Notes: generated from the sequence alone by a model not told the origin. Shown: positions 24,840 to 34,097, counted from the first letter of the stretch. The stretch is 64,000 nucleotides of DNA from Reddybacter sp041277045 (GCA_041277045.1 JBGFSY010000004.1:1-64000); one strand, 5' to 3'. Numbers and translations: made by a program.

Positions 24840-25540
24840 ATGTTGCCTCAGGGGGCTTACCGAAGCCGAATATACCCAGAAATACCGTACAATGCGTCGA
24901 GATTAGTGTCTAACCCAAATGGCTCAGCTGATTCCGTGGGAAAAGCTGGAAAAGAAAATCAAATCTCACTACCCAAAAAATGGTCAGGGCAAGCAGTCCT
25001 ATCCTCTTCCCACTATGTTATACATACATTGCATGCCGTTGTTTTATAACTTGAGTGATTCCGCTATTGAAGACTCTCTGTATGAAATTGAATCTATACG
25101 ATGCTTTGCCTGTCTGCACTTGAACGATTGCTTGCCCGATGACAGGGTGCCCTGTGGGTAGGCCTCCATCATCAATTTTCGTCATTTATTAGAACGACGC
25201 AAGCTCGGCATGAAGATGCACATTGGTGTTGATTTGAGGGTGGTCCGCAGCATTGCGGCCACCTCAGCCGATGTCCACGATATAACGCAGGCGGATAACC
25301 TCCTGCACGGGCAGGAGGAATGCGTCTGGAGCGACACGGGGTATCGAAAAGCATGAAGTGCGCCAGCATCGGCAGGTCGATTGGTTTATATTATAAGAGT
25401 TTTTGGTTACGACAAGGTGCGTTATCGAGGGCTTGCAAAAAACATCGACCGACTTCACTTGTTGGTCTGATTCACCAACCTCATGGTGGGCAAGAAATAT
25501 CATTTAATGGCTCAAAGGTGAGGTTATTTTGTGAACCCAT
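24840..25540 (+). pseudogene. IS5-family transposase remnant
   Basis: Degenerate transposase, readable in pieces. LIPWEKLEKKIKSHYPKNGQ and LFYNLSDSAIEDSLYEIES match IS5-group N-termini (24919-25161, stop after PCG). NFRHLLERRKLGMKMHIGVD, VHDITQADNLLHG and WSDTGYRKA follow (to about 25354), then VRYRGLAKNIDRLH near 25420-25460. Between LERRKL and GMKMHIG, where a full transposase has roughly 85 more residues, there is a deletion, and several stops and shifts interrupt the frame. Upstream, KYRTMRRD with a stop marks the eroded N-terminus. Terminal inverted repeats were not found, so the true ends are unknown. Confidence 0.8.
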
Positions 25541-25590
25541 AAAGCAGAGTGATTGATCAGGGCTTCCTTAGTTTGTCGTTGTGAATGCGG

Positions 25591-26829
25591 CTATATGATC
25601 GTCTTGTCTGGGTTGGGAAAAGCCTCTTTTAAGGTGCTTGTATTTATACTCGGGTAGTCATTTTCTTGTAAGTAGTGGATAAATTTCAGTGTTTTAAAAG
25701 CATCAAACCAGGTGTTCATGTGTTTGCTGTATGTTTGCGCCGATATAGCAATTTTTCGTGCTGCTTTTATGCCTTTAATTGTGCCGATTTCTTTAAGCGC
25801 CGCCAGACTGGTGGTTGACAGATTCAGATCCTCTAGGTCGTTTGTCTGGCTAGTAGGCATTGCATCGAGCCATGCTTTTAGCTCAATAAATATTTGTGGA
25901 TGATAAAAAATATTTGCTTCGTTTAAGTTTTTTTCTAGAAGTAATTTGCTGATCGCCGGGCCCGTACCGAAGGGCACTCGGTCGGACTGTCTCGCTTCAA
26001 TAATGATTGTTGGTACTTGCAGTTTGTTGATGGCTCCGGTTTTGGCGAGCTTGTTTAATAAATAGAAATCTTCACCGCCACTGCGCTTGGGAAAGCCTCT
26101 AACCTGAGCATAGTGTTCCGCAGAGACGGCGATGGTGCTACCAATTGTTTGAAATGCATAGGGCGAGCCGGCGCTATCTAGTCCGTCAACATATTGATGC
26201 ATGCGTTGCTCATAGAGGCGGGTCGCCTGGCCAACCGGGGTGTCATCACATTGGTGCTCGAAAGGATATATGGCCGCGGCAGACTGGGTTTGCCGGCGAA
26301 CACTTATATCATTGTCGAGGGCAGTAAAATAATTGCTGGGCAAGTGTGCATCGGCATCGCTGGTGTAAATCCATGGGTGTGTGATATTGCCGCTGTCGAT
26401 CAGGGACAGGGCGATATCGGCACCGATTTTTCTGGCCAGGCCGACACCCTGTTTTGCGGGTATTAGTAGGTTTGCGCTAAAGCGATCAACCAGTAACAGA
26501 GCGCTAGTGGTGTGTGGGATGCGCCGCAGCTGTAAGTTACCTAGCGACTGTTGTTCCACCGTGCCATCGATTAGCTTTCGCCATAAATGCGCATTGCTGC
26601 TGTCAGTGCTTGCTAGGCTGTCAGGTTGATTGATGATCAGCGCCAGTAGCACGGCGTGTTGCTTAAGCAAGGAGGCCGCAAGGCGCTGGTAAAAAACCTC
26701 ACTTTCTTTATAAGCGGGAATCACCAGGCAGTATTGCCAGAGACTTGTGCTTTCAGTGCAGAGCAGCTCTCGAGCTATACGGGCTTCGGGCTCGGCATAG
26801 TTGGTCAGATATTTTCTCGTGCTTTTCAT
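25591..26829 (-). CDS. Glycosyltransferase family 2-like protein
   Basis: A 412-residue protein with a GT-A-like opening strand (YCLVIPAYKESEVFYQRLAA), the residue pattern ARKIGADIAL, and a DxD-type motif in WIYTSDADAHLPSNY, where the sugar-nucleotide metal would bind. QTIGSTIAVSAEHYAQVRGF and GGEDFYLLNKLAKTG are the usual late GT2 features (the G-G-E-D acceptor motif). No transmembrane helix is apparent. The donor and acceptor are unknown, and no polysaccharide cluster surrounds it, so it may act on a small molecule or cell-surface glycan. Its stop lies beyond the IS5 remnant, and the next minus-strand gene, miaE, ends 23 bases upstream of its start. Confidence 0.7.
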   Translation of the reverse strand: MKSTRKYLTNYAEPEARIARELLCTESTSLWQYCLVIPAYKESEVFYQRLAASLLKQHAVLLALIINQPDSLASTDSSNAHLWRKLIDGTVEQQSLGNLQLRRIPHTTSALLLVDRFSANLLIPAKQGVGLARKIGADIALSLIDSGNITHPWIYTSDADAHLPSNYFTALDNDISVRRQTQSAAAIYPFEHQCDDTPVGQATRLYEQRMHQYVDGLDSAGSPYAFQTIGSTIAVSAEHYAQVRGFPKRSGGEDFYLLNKLAKTGAINKLQVPTIIIEARQSDRVPFGTGPAISKLLLEKNLNEANIFYHPQIFIELKAWLDAMPTSQTNDLEDLNLSTTSLAALKEIGTIKGIKAARKIAISAQTYSKHMNTWFDAFKTLKFIHYLQENDYPSINTSTLKEAFPNPDKTII

Positions 26830-26851
26830 CTGAGAGCAGCACTACTGTGGG

Positions 26852-27442
26852 TCAATGCAATGCAGCCCGGAAGGGCAGGTTACTAACGAGCGCCGCTTCA
26901 AAGTCGAGTAAATGATCGAGGCGCGCGGTGACGGTCTGCGCTGGGAAATGGTTTTCGGCGAGTTCAATAAACAAATCTTGGTGGCGGTCTTCCGAGTGAG
27001 TAATGGCTTGGTAAAAGCGTTTTAGTTCATCCCCTTCATCAGATTCACCCAGAGGCAGGGCCGAGGCAACAAGGCCAAAGCGCTCGGCACCCCGTGCCTC
27101 AATTACGCCACCCAGTAAGAGCCTGTCGAGAAAATAGTCGTCGCGACCATTACGTGCCTGCTTGCGCAGTTGGTTGACGTAGGGGTCTTTCTCATCTTTC
27201 TGCAGTTGCAGATGGCGGGCTGCCATCAGCTTGACCACCTCGCGAAAGTGTTCAAGCTCTTCAATGCTCAGGTCAATCATGGCACTGACAATGTCGGGTT
27301 TGTCGGCGTAGTGCAGAGCCATCGACATGGCCATGCCCGAGGCTTTTTTCTCAGCGCCGGCATGGTCGACAAGAAATGCATCAAAATCATCGAGTACGGT
27401 TTTCACCCAATCTGTTGGGGTTTGGTAGCGCAGTTTAAACAT
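26852..27442 (-). CDS. miaE: tRNA-(ms2io6A) hydroxylase MiaE
   Basis: A 196-residue di-iron oxygenase that hydroxylates the isopentenyl side chain of ms2i6A37 in tRNAs reading UNN codons. The four-helix ferritin-like core shows ligand residues in DHAGAEKKASGMAM, SIEELEHFREVV (E-x-x-H), GGVIEARGAERF and HSEDRHQDLFIELA (E-x-x-H). The C-terminus LDFEAALVSNLPFRAALH is typical of the long gammaproteobacterial form. It could be translated with the glycosyltransferase gene downstream. No miaA or miaB lies in the window, as expected, since they are normally unlinked. Confidence 0.88.
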   Translation of the reverse strand: MFKLRYQTPTDWVKTVLDDFDAFLVDHAGAEKKASGMAMSMALHYADKPDIVSAMIDLSIEELEHFREVVKLMAARHLQLQKDEKDPYVNQLRKQARNGRDDYFLDRLLLGGVIEARGAERFGLVASALPLGESDEGDELKRFYQAITHSEDRHQDLFIELAENHFPAQTVTARLDHLLDFEAALVSNLPFRAALH

Positions 27443-27555
27443 CGTGGAGTCACATAGGGCTTCGGGTTATTATGGCGGATTATCGCAGATGCAAAGCCTG
27501 TTTTGGTAAGCTGTTTGAGTCGAGAAACTTTAGTCCAGTCAATTGAGAGAGTTAA

Positions 27556-28737
27556 ATGATTATAAAACCAAAGGTTCGTGGATTTATTTGTACCAATGCT
27601 CACCCACAGGGATGCGCGGCATCGATCAATCAACAAATCGACTACGTGAAAGCTAAGGGGCCGATTGCCGGCGGACCGAAAAAGGTCTTGGTGATTGGTT
27701 CGTCCACGGGCTACGGCATGGCCTCGCGCATTACTGCCGCCTTTGGTTGTGGCGCTGATACCCTGGGTGTGTTCTTTGAAAAGCCGCCGACAGAGCGCCG
27801 CACCGGTTCGGCCGGCTATTACAATTCTGCAGCGATGCAGGCGGCGGCACGCGCTGAAGGCCTGTACGCCGAAAGCATTAATGGCGATGCTTTTTCTGAT
27901 GAAATTAAAGCCGAAGCGATTGCAACGCTGAAGCGCGATATGGGGCCGGTTGACCTGGTGGTTTATTCTCTCGCATCCCCTCGTCGCACCGACCCGAAAA
28001 CGGGCGAGACTTATATTTCCTCCCTCAAACCGATCGGTGAAGCCTTTACCATGAAGGGCGTGAATACCGATACCCTGGCTGTTGATGAGCTTACCGTAGA
28101 GCCGGCCACCGAAGAGGAAATCAATAACACCATTAAAGTCATGGGTGGCGAGGACTGGGAGTGGTGGATCGATGCCCTGAGCGATGCCGGTTTATTGGCC
28201 GAAGGTTGTAAAACTACGGCCTATACCTATATTGGCAAAGAGTTGACATGGCCTCTTTACGGCCACGCCAGCATCGGCATGGCGAAAAAAGATCTCGACC
28301 GGGCTAGCACGGCAATCAATAGCAAGTTGACGGCTATTGGCGGTGAGTCTCGCGTTTCGGTGTTAAAGGCATTGGTGACGCAGGCCAGCTCGGCGATTCC
28401 GATTATGCCGCTGTATATTTCCATCCTTTACAAGGTGATGAAGGCCGAGGGCACTCACGAGGGTTGTATCGAGCAGATACAGGGCTTGTTTGAGCGCCAG
28501 ATCTATACTGATGGGCAGGCCGATATTGATGAGGATGGCCGCTGGCGCATGGATGGTGAAGAGTTAAAAGACAGTGTTCAGGCGCAAGTGGCGGGGCTGT
28601 GGAACAGCGTCAACACCGATAATATCGGTGAGCTGACCGACTTTAAAGGCTACCATCAGGAGTTTTTACGCTTGTTTGGCTTTGGCCTCGACGGCGTCGA
28701 TTACGAGGCGGATACTAGCCCTTTAGTCGAGTTATAG
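27556..28737 (+). CDS. fabV: Trans-2-enoyl-ACP/CoA reductase FabV
   Basis: A 393-residue NADH-dependent enoyl reductase, last step of the fatty-acid elongation cycle. The family opening MIIKPKVRGFICTNAHPQGC is complete, followed by the nucleotide-binding VLVIGSSTGYGMASRIT and the substrate loop FEKPPTERRTGSAGYYN. The YTYIGKELTWPLYGHASIG region contains the catalytic Tyr-x8-Lys type motif, and FGFGLDGVDYEAD closes the protein. FabV is insensitive to triclosan, which may matter if fabI is absent. Length is normal. It is monocistronic and divergent from miaE, with 113 bases between the starts. Confidence 0.95.
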   Translation: MIIKPKVRGFICTNAHPQGCAASINQQIDYVKAKGPIAGGPKKVLVIGSSTGYGMASRITAAFGCGADTLGVFFEKPPTERRTGSAGYYNSAAMQAAARAEGLYAESINGDAFSDEIKAEAIATLKRDMGPVDLVVYSLASPRRTDPKTGETYISSLKPIGEAFTMKGVNTDTLAVDELTVEPATEEEINNTIKVMGGEDWEWWIDALSDAGLLAEGCKTTAYTYIGKELTWPLYGHASIGMAKKDLDRASTAINSKLTAIGGESRVSVLKALVTQASSAIPIMPLYISILYKVMKAEGTHEGCIEQIQGLFERQIYTDGQADIDEDGRWRMDGEELKDSVQAQVAGLWNSVNTDNIGELTDFKGYHQEFLRLFGFGLDGVDYEADTSPLVEL

Positions 28738-28868
28738 ATTTGAGTTATAGGCTTGAGCTGTTTAAACGAAGGGCTCAAGCTATTGCGCTGAATTAACACG
28801 ATAATAATTGGCCTTTGTGCGTCGTGCCCGAAGTTAGGCTGGCGCGAGGACAAAGCCAATAAGGTGAT

Positions 28869-29714
28869 ATGTTTATGAGTACAGTGGACCAATTTACCCC
28901 GCTAGTGCGGCGTATTAGTGCGCCCAATGGCAGCGCCATGACAGGGCCGGGTACCAATGCCTATTTAATTGGCAACGAAGAAATTGCCGTGCTCGACCCC
29001 GGGCCCATTTACGATAGCCATATTGACGCCATTTTGGCGGCGGGTGGCGACAAGATTCGCTGGATTATCGTCACTCACACGCATAAAGACCACTCCCCAG
29101 CCGCGAAGATTCTTGCTGAAAAGACCGGTGCCCAGTTGATAGGCTGTATGATGGATGAGCTGGATAGCTTTCAGGATGAAACCTTTAGTGTGGAGGAAAA
29201 TATTCGCCACGGCGAGTTGTTCAAAACCGACGAATTCACCCTTGAAGCCCTCCATACCCCCGGTCATGTTGGCAATCATTTTTGCTTCTTTCTGCATGAG
29301 GATGGCCTGCTCTTTTCAGGCGACCATATTATGGATGGCTCTACGGTTGTCATCATTCCGCCCAGTGGTGATATGAAAGATTACCTGGACTCTCTCGATA
29401 TTTTGAGAGAGCTGCCCCTGCAGCATATAGCACCGGGCCATGGCAACTTGATGGCAGAACCGCAGAAGGTTGTCGAAACCCTTTATCGCCATCGCATGAT
29501 GCGAGAGCAAAAAGTGATTGCCGGTATGCGAAAGCTCGGTGAGTCTAGTGTGCTGGGTATGTTGTCGACCATTTACGATGATGTCGACAAGAAGGTTTAT
29601 TATTACGCGCGCTTTTCCCTGTGGGCTCATTTATTGAAGCTCGAGCGCGACGGCAAGGCCAAGCGCACGTCGACCAATGATGAGTTTGATCAGGAATGCT
29701 GGGTGCTGAACTGA
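28869..29714 (+). CDS. Metallo-beta-lactamase fold hydrolase (LACTB2-like)
   Basis: A 281-residue MBL-fold protein with the metal-binding motif THTHKDHSPAA (HxHxDH, about residue 74-80), a downstream HTPGHVGNHFCF His, SGDHIMDGSTVV with the bridging Asp, and LQHIAPGHGN. This arrangement and the C-terminal winged-helix-like tail resemble LACTB2/ribonuclease-type and glyoxalase-II-like hydrolases found in many proteobacteria. The substrate is unknown. The start has AAGGTGAT directly before it. A short DUF2789 gene follows after 57 bases and may be co-transcribed. Confidence 0.85.
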   Translation: MFMSTVDQFTPLVRRISAPNGSAMTGPGTNAYLIGNEEIAVLDPGPIYDSHIDAILAAGGDKIRWIIVTHTHKDHSPAAKILAEKTGAQLIGCMMDELDSFQDETFSVEENIRHGELFKTDEFTLEALHTPGHVGNHFCFFLHEDGLLFSGDHIMDGSTVVIIPPSGDMKDYLDSLDILRELPLQHIAPGHGNLMAEPQKVVETLYRHRMMREQKVIAGMRKLGESSVLGMLSTIYDDVDKKVYYYARFSLWAHLLKLERDGKAKRTSTNDEFDQECWVLN

Positions 29715-29771
29715 TCGCTTACTCTCAAACTGTTTTAAGAAGGATGAAAGTCAGCCTGAGGAGGATGGAAA

Positions 29772-30005
29772 ATGGATATGTCACCCCATACATTGGCAAC
29801 ATTGTTTGAGCAGCTCGGCCTGCCGGCAACGGAGTTGGCGATTAATGAATTTATCGACCAGCACAGCCCCCTCGACCCCCAGTTGACACTGGAGGAGGCT
29901 TCATTCTGGAATCCGGGGCAGCGCTCCTTTCTGATGGAGGTGCGAGCGGAGGATTCTGACTGGACGGAGATGGTTGAACACCTCGATGCTTTTTTACGCC
30001 GATGA
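29772..30005 (+). CDS. DUF2789 family protein
   Basis: A 77-residue acidic, helical protein. The family pattern is visible: LFEQLGLPATELAINEFID, the conserved HSPLDPQLTLEEASFW and AFLRR at the end. DUF2789 proteins are small cytoplasmic proteins of unknown function common in Pseudomonas and marine gammaproteobacteria. Start 29772 is supported by GAGGAGGATGG upstream. I can assign no role. Confidence 0.85.
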   Translation: MDMSPHTLATLFEQLGLPATELAINEFIDQHSPLDPQLTLEEASFWNPGQRSFLMEVRAEDSDWTEMVEHLDAFLRR

Positions 30006-30165
30006 GTGTCAGTCAACACGTTCTAGTCCTAAAATGTTGCTGATGGCGAGTCAATGACCGGCATTCTATTGCCTCTTAAAAGCGCTATCGGGCACGAATC
30101 GCCGAGTGGTGCTTGTGCCTGTCGGACTAGCTCAGTAACATGACGCTTTTTTTTGGAGCAAGGCT

Positions 30166-31047
30166 ATGATCACCGGCAGTATTGTGGCGATGGTGACCCC
30201 GATGGTCCCCGAAACTTTGGCGGTGGATTGGCCTGCCTTGAAGAAACTGGTGGAGTGGCATATTAATGCGGGCACCGATGCTATTGTGGCGGTTGGTACC
30301 ACCGGTGAGTCTGCGACCCTGAATGTCGATGAGCACCTCGACGTGGTCAAAGTTTGTGTACAGCAGGCCGCTGGGCGCATCGCCATTATCGCCGGCACCG
30401 GCGCCAACAGCACCAGTGAGGCGATTGAGCTAACAGCTGCTGCGAAAGAATGTGGTGCCGATGCCTGCTTGCTGGTTACGCCCTATTACAACAAGCCGAC
30501 TCAGGAAGGCCTGTATTTACATTACAAGGCTATTGCTGAAGCTGTCGCGATACCGCAGATTCTCTACAACGTGCCCGGCCGTACGGCCTGCGATATGTTG
30601 ACCGAGACCGTATGTCGACTGGCGCAGCTCGAAAATATTGTCGGTATTAAAGAAGCCACGGGTGATCTTGATCGTGCGCGCGATATTGTTGCTGGCACTG
30701 CCGATGACTTTGCCGTTTACTCCGGTGATGATGCGACGGCAGTCGAGCTAATTTTGCTCGGCGGCAAGGGCAATATTTCTGTGACGGCCAATATTGCCCC
30801 CGGGCAAATGCACCAGCTCTGCGTTACTGCTCTGGCAGGGAATGCCGAGGCGGCGCGGGCTTTGAATAGTGATGTGGCCAATTTGCATGAAGTGCTGTTT
30901 GTTGAGTCCAATCCAATACCGGTTAAATGGGCTGTCGCTGAGTTGGGTTTGATGGCGCAGGACACAATCCGTTTACCCTTAACACCTCTTTCTACGGCTT
31001 ATCGGGCCGAGCTGAAAGACGCCATGCACAACGCTGCTCTACTGTAG
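30166..31047 (+). CDS. dapA: 4-hydroxy-tetrahydrodipicolinate synthase DapA
   Basis: A 293-residue class I aldolase that joins pyruvate with aspartate semialdehyde, the first committed step to lysine and diaminopimelate. The catalytic residues are readable: Thr45-Thr46 in VGTTGES, Tyr134 in LYNVPGRT, Arg139 in the same loop, and the Schiff-base Lys162 in VGIKEATGD. The length is typical. It is followed after 63 bases by bamC, the conserved dapA-bamC arrangement of gammaproteobacteria, so the two are probably one operon. GGAGCAAGGCT precedes the start as ribosome-binding site. Confidence 0.97.
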   Translation: MITGSIVAMVTPMVPETLAVDWPALKKLVEWHINAGTDAIVAVGTTGESATLNVDEHLDVVKVCVQQAAGRIAIIAGTGANSTSEAIELTAAAKECGADACLLVTPYYNKPTQEGLYLHYKAIAEAVAIPQILYNVPGRTACDMLTETVCRLAQLENIVGIKEATGDLDRARDIVAGTADDFAVYSGDDATAVELILLGGKGNISVTANIAPGQMHQLCVTALAGNAEAARALNSDVANLHEVLFVESNPIPVKWAVAELGLMAQDTIRLPLTPLSTAYRAELKDAMHNAALL

Positions 31048-31110
31048 TGCTTTGTTGGTGATCGATGAGATATTTGTTTGCGCCGTTGTGCGGAACATTC
31101 TGGGAATTCA

Positions 31111-32190
31111 ATGAATAAAATTTCACTGCTTAACATTCATCGACGTTTGTCGATTTTTACTCGATCGTTGGTAGCTGTGCTTGGCCTGATTTTACTTTCG
31201 GGCTGTTGGATGATGGATGATGACGGCATGTTTCGTGAGCGGGGCAGTGATTACCAGCTTGCTAGCGAAATGCCAGTGATGGTTGTGCCCGAAGGTGCTG
31301 ATCAGGATGCACTGGGTGAGCTCTATGTGATTGCTGAAATTCCTGATACCAGCCTCTTACTTGAGGAGATGACCGGTGCGCCCAGGCCTCAACCTCTTAG
31401 TGGTAGCCTGCTTGATGAAGAAGTTAAAATTCAGGTTCTAGGTGGTAAGCGCTGGGTGCTGACCAACCGCGCGCCGAGTGAAGTATGGCCGCGCATCAGA
31501 AATATCTTAAATCGTAATGCCTTGCCGACGGGTTTTGCTGATGCATCAGCAGGTGTGCTAGAAACAGTATGGCTCGAATTACAGAGTGATGATATTTATA
31601 AACATCGTTTTCAATTTAGCATAGAGCCCGGTGTGCAGGTCGATAGCACGGAAGTTGCCATAGTCCATATGCACCTTGAAAAAGGTGGGGACTCTAGCGC
31701 TTGGCCCTTGCAATCAGATGACGACGAGCGTGAGAAAGCCATGGCCAATATGCTGGCGAGTGCGCTGGCGGGTGATGAGTCCAGTGGTACGGTCTCTTTA
31801 TTGGCGCAATCAATTGGTGGTGAATCCAAAGTCGAGATCATCACGCCGAAAGAGCTCTACCCCTATATATTACTGAAGCTTGATTATGACCGCTCTTGGG
31901 CGTCGGTGGGTTACGCGACTGGCCGCGATGGTTTCCTGCTGGTCGATCAGGATCGTACTGAAGGCGTGTTCTATGTGCATTACGGTGATCCAGAGGAAGA
32001 AGAGCCAGGCTTTTTTGCGGATTTATTTAGCGATGATGAAGACGAGCTGCGCCTGTCGGTGACGTATTTAATTCGCCTCATTAAAGGCGATGAAGGAATA
32101 GAGGTAAGGCTGACCGATAGTGAGGGACAGTTACTTGAGCGCAACGAAGTCTTGCGTTTATTGAAAAAAATTCGCGTCAACCTTTCTTAA
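31111..32190 (+). CDS. bamC: Outer membrane assembly lipoprotein BamC
   Basis: A 359-residue lipoprotein from the ATG at 31111 (GGGAATTCA upstream). A longer frame beginning with TTG at 31078 is unnecessary. The lipobox is LILLSGC, with the Cys as lipidated residue. After it comes the BamC N-terminal segment (about residues 40-80 with SEMPVMVVPEGADQ) and two C-terminal helix-grip domains, the second closing with ERNEVLRLLKKIRVNLS. BamC is an accessory subunit of the BamABCDE complex that inserts beta-barrel proteins. Sequence is weakly conserved in this family, and the gene's place after dapA supports the call. Confidence 0.85.
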   Translation: MNKISLLNIHRRLSIFTRSLVAVLGLILLSGCWMMDDDGMFRERGSDYQLASEMPVMVVPEGADQDALGELYVIAEIPDTSLLLEEMTGAPRPQPLSGSLLDEEVKIQVLGGKRWVLTNRAPSEVWPRIRNILNRNALPTGFADASAGVLETVWLELQSDDIYKHRFQFSIEPGVQVDSTEVAIVHMHLEKGGDSSAWPLQSDDDEREKAMANMLASALAGDESSGTVSLLAQSIGGESKVEIITPKELYPYILLKLDYDRSWASVGYATGRDGFLLVDQDRTEGVFYVHYGDPEEEEPGFFADLFSDDEDELRLSVTYLIRLIKGDEGIEVRLTDSEGQLLERNEVLRLLKKIRVNLS

Positions 32191-32229
32191 AGTCAGCGTG
32201 TTAATAGGGGCCGGCCCCGGGCTTATGGT

Positions 32230-33000
32230 ATGTCCGGGGTGATGCGCTTTTCTTCCCTCGGCAGTGGCAGCAAAGGTAATGCCACTCTGGTCGAGGCAGA
32301 CGACACCTGCCTGTTGGTTGACTGTGGCTTCTCTGCGCGAGAGCTGGAGCGACGACTGGCTTTAGTGCAGTGCGATGGAGCCCGGCTTACCGGGGTTCTC
32401 GTGACCCATGAGCACGGAGATCATATTAAAGGGGTTTGGACACTGGCGCGGCGTCATAAGCTGCCGGTGTATATGACCGGTGGTACGGCGAAAATTGCTG
32501 AGCCGCCCGCAGATGTCCGTCTGAATCTAATTACACCCCAGCAGCGCTTCCAGATTGGTAGTGTCGATGTATTGCCGGTCGCGGTTCCCCATGACGCTCG
32601 GGAGCCGGTACAATTTGTGTTTACTTACGCCGGATTAAAACTGGGTGTGCTGACTGATCTGGGGCATATCAGTTCTCACGTGCTGGCGTGTTATCAAGGG
32701 TGTGACGGTTTGTTAGTTGAAGCCAATCACGACCCGGTAATGCTGGCAGACGGGCCATATCCTCATACCTTGAAGCAGCGGGTGGGTGGTGACTGGGGTC
32801 ACCTGAATAATGACCAAACGGCGGGCTTCTTAAAGGCTCTTGAGCCTCGTTCGTTACAGGCTTTAATTGTCGGCCATATCAGTCAGAAGAATAATGCACT
32901 GCGTGTCGTGCAAGAAGTGATAGACCCCGTGGCGGCACTGGTTCCCAACGTTATATACGCCAGTCAGGATGACTGTGTGGATTGGTTGGCTCTAGAATAG
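32230..33000 (+). CDS. MBL fold metallo-hydrolase (YycJ/WalJ-like)
   Basis: A 256-residue metallo-beta-lactamase protein. The opening MRFSSLGSGSKGNATLVE is the hallmark of the YycJ/WalJ/PhnP-like group, with VDCGFSARELERRL and VTHEHGDHIKG (HxHxDH at about 60). GVLTDLGHISSHV carries the bridging Asp, EANHDPVML follows, and GHISQKNNA supplies the last His. The second in-frame ATG at 32242 begins exactly at that conserved opening and may be the true start. Proteins of this group are exonuclease-like or phosphodiesterase-like and the substrate here is unknown. The downstream purC gene is separated by a long hairpin. Confidence 0.85.
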   Translation: MSGVMRFSSLGSGSKGNATLVEADDTCLLVDCGFSARELERRLALVQCDGARLTGVLVTHEHGDHIKGVWTLARRHKLPVYMTGGTAKIAEPPADVRLNLITPQQRFQIGSVDVLPVAVPHDAREPVQFVFTYAGLKLGVLTDLGHISSHVLACYQGCDGLLVEANHDPVMLADGPYPHTLKQRVGGDWGHLNNDQTAGFLKALEPRSLQALIVGHISQKNNALRVVQEVIDPVAALVPNVIYASQDDCVDWLALE

Positions 33001-33035
33001 GGCCTGCCGTAAAATAAAGGAAAAGTAACGAATTT

Positions 33036-33088
33036 ACATGGCGACTGTATTAACGCGCTGTTTACCAGCGTTAATACAGTCGCCATGT
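33036..33088. repeat. Long perfect palindrome upstream of purC
   Basis: The arm beginning ACATGGCGACTGTATTAAC pairs perfectly over 19 bases with GTTAATACAGTCGCCATGT. Inside is a 2-base bulge, a further GCTG/CAGC pair and a TTTAC loop. There is no T-run after it, so it is not a standard terminator. It may be a transcript stem, a protein-binding site or a small mobile palindrome. Confidence 0.8.
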
Positions 33089-33131
33089 TGAAGTTGATGT
33101 TCAGAACACAAGCCCAGGAGGCTATCTGATA

Positions 33132-33848
33132 ATGGAAAGACGAGAAGAGTTATATAAAGGTAAGGCTAAATCGGTTTTCACCACAGATGACCCCGAGTCA
33201 TTAATCCTATTTTACCGCAACGACACCTCTGCTTTTGATGGTAAAAAGATAGAGCAACTGGATCGTAAAGGCATGGTCAACAACAAGTTCAATGCCTTTA
33301 TTATGGAGAAGTTAGAGGCCGCGGGTATTACGACCCACTTTAAATCACTACTCAGCGACCAGGAGTCGTTAGTGGCGCGACTGGATATGATTCCGGTTGA
33401 ATGTGTGGTGCGCAATATTTCAGCTGGCAGCATTTGCCGCCGCCTAGGTGTCGAGGAGGGGCTTGAGTTGAATCCGCCGACCTTTGAGTTTTTCTTAAAA
33501 AATGATGACCTCGGAGATCCAATGATCAACGAGTATCACATCAGCTCTTTCGGTTGGGCAGAGCCAGAGCATGTAGAAAAGATGAAAGCCTTAACCTTTG
33601 CTGTCAACGATGTGCTCACGGCTCTGTTTCTGGACAGTAACATCCTGCTGGTCGATTACAAACTTGAGTTTGGTGTGGCGACGGGAGGAGAGGTCGTTCT
33701 GGGTGATGAATTCACGCCCGATGGCTGCCGTTTATGGGATGTAGATACCCGTGAAAAGCTGGATAAAGACAGGTTTAGGCAGGGTTTAGGCGACGTTGTT
33801 GAATCTTATGAGTTGGTTGGCCGCCGGCTGGGTCTTAGCTTCGATTAA
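33132..33848 (+). CDS. purC: SAICAR synthetase PurC
   Basis: A 238-residue enzyme that joins CAIR and aspartate using ATP in purine synthesis. Family features seen are the N-terminal LYKGKAKSVFTTDDP, the FYRNDTSAFDG loop, the strand PVECVVRNISAGSICRRLG, DPMINEYHI, LVDYKLEFG and GDEFTPDGCRLWD. Length matches the short bacterial form. The upstream CAGGAGGC is a strong ribosome-binding site. It is monocistronic, with the palindrome at 33036-33088 in its leader, so that element could affect its expression (inference). No purine riboswitch was recognised. Confidence 0.97.
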   Translation: MERREELYKGKAKSVFTTDDPESLILFYRNDTSAFDGKKIEQLDRKGMVNNKFNAFIMEKLEAAGITTHFKSLLSDQESLVARLDMIPVECVVRNISAGSICRRLGVEEGLELNPPTFEFFLKNDDLGDPMINEYHISSFGWAEPEHVEKMKALTFAVNDVLTALFLDSNILLVDYKLEFGVATGGEVVLGDEFTPDGCRLWDVDTREKLDKDRFRQGLGDVVESYELVGRRLGLSFD

Positions 33849-33885
33849 TGTCTTCTTAAGATTTTATTGTGACCGACGGTGAGTC

Positions 33886-34097
33886 TTTTCCACAGTTAGT
33901 AGTTTTACTTAAAGTTGCTTTTTCAATACCCGTGTAAGTCATTGATTTAACATTGTCGTATTTATAAGTCATTGATTTTGCGGGCTATTATTTTATGACT
34001 AAAAAGTAACCATTTTGTGACAGTGCCAACGATTACGGGGCTCTCTGTGAGTTTTGAGGTGCTAGCCCACAGACTTATCCACAGTTTTTGTGGGTAA
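33886..34097. other. AT-rich spacer with DnaA-box-like 9-mers and direct repeats
   Basis: Within a gene-free gap of about 500 bases (33849-34347) there are TTTTCCACA (33886-33894), TTATCCACA (34075-34083) and, on the minus strand, TTACCCACA (34097-34089), all fitting or nearly fitting TTWTNCACA. A 14-base direct repeat TAAGTCATTGATTT occurs at 33935 and 33965, three helical turns apart. The region could bind DnaA or be a promoter for the SPFH gene. Confidence 0.4.

Noticed and set aside
28751..28780. Terminator after fabV
   Set aside because: GCTTGAGC/GCTCAAGC gives an 8-bp stem but the loop is long and no T-run follows; not convincing.
33036..33131. Purine riboswitch ahead of purC
   Set aside because: The leader is a single long stem with no three-way junction or conserved riboswitch core.
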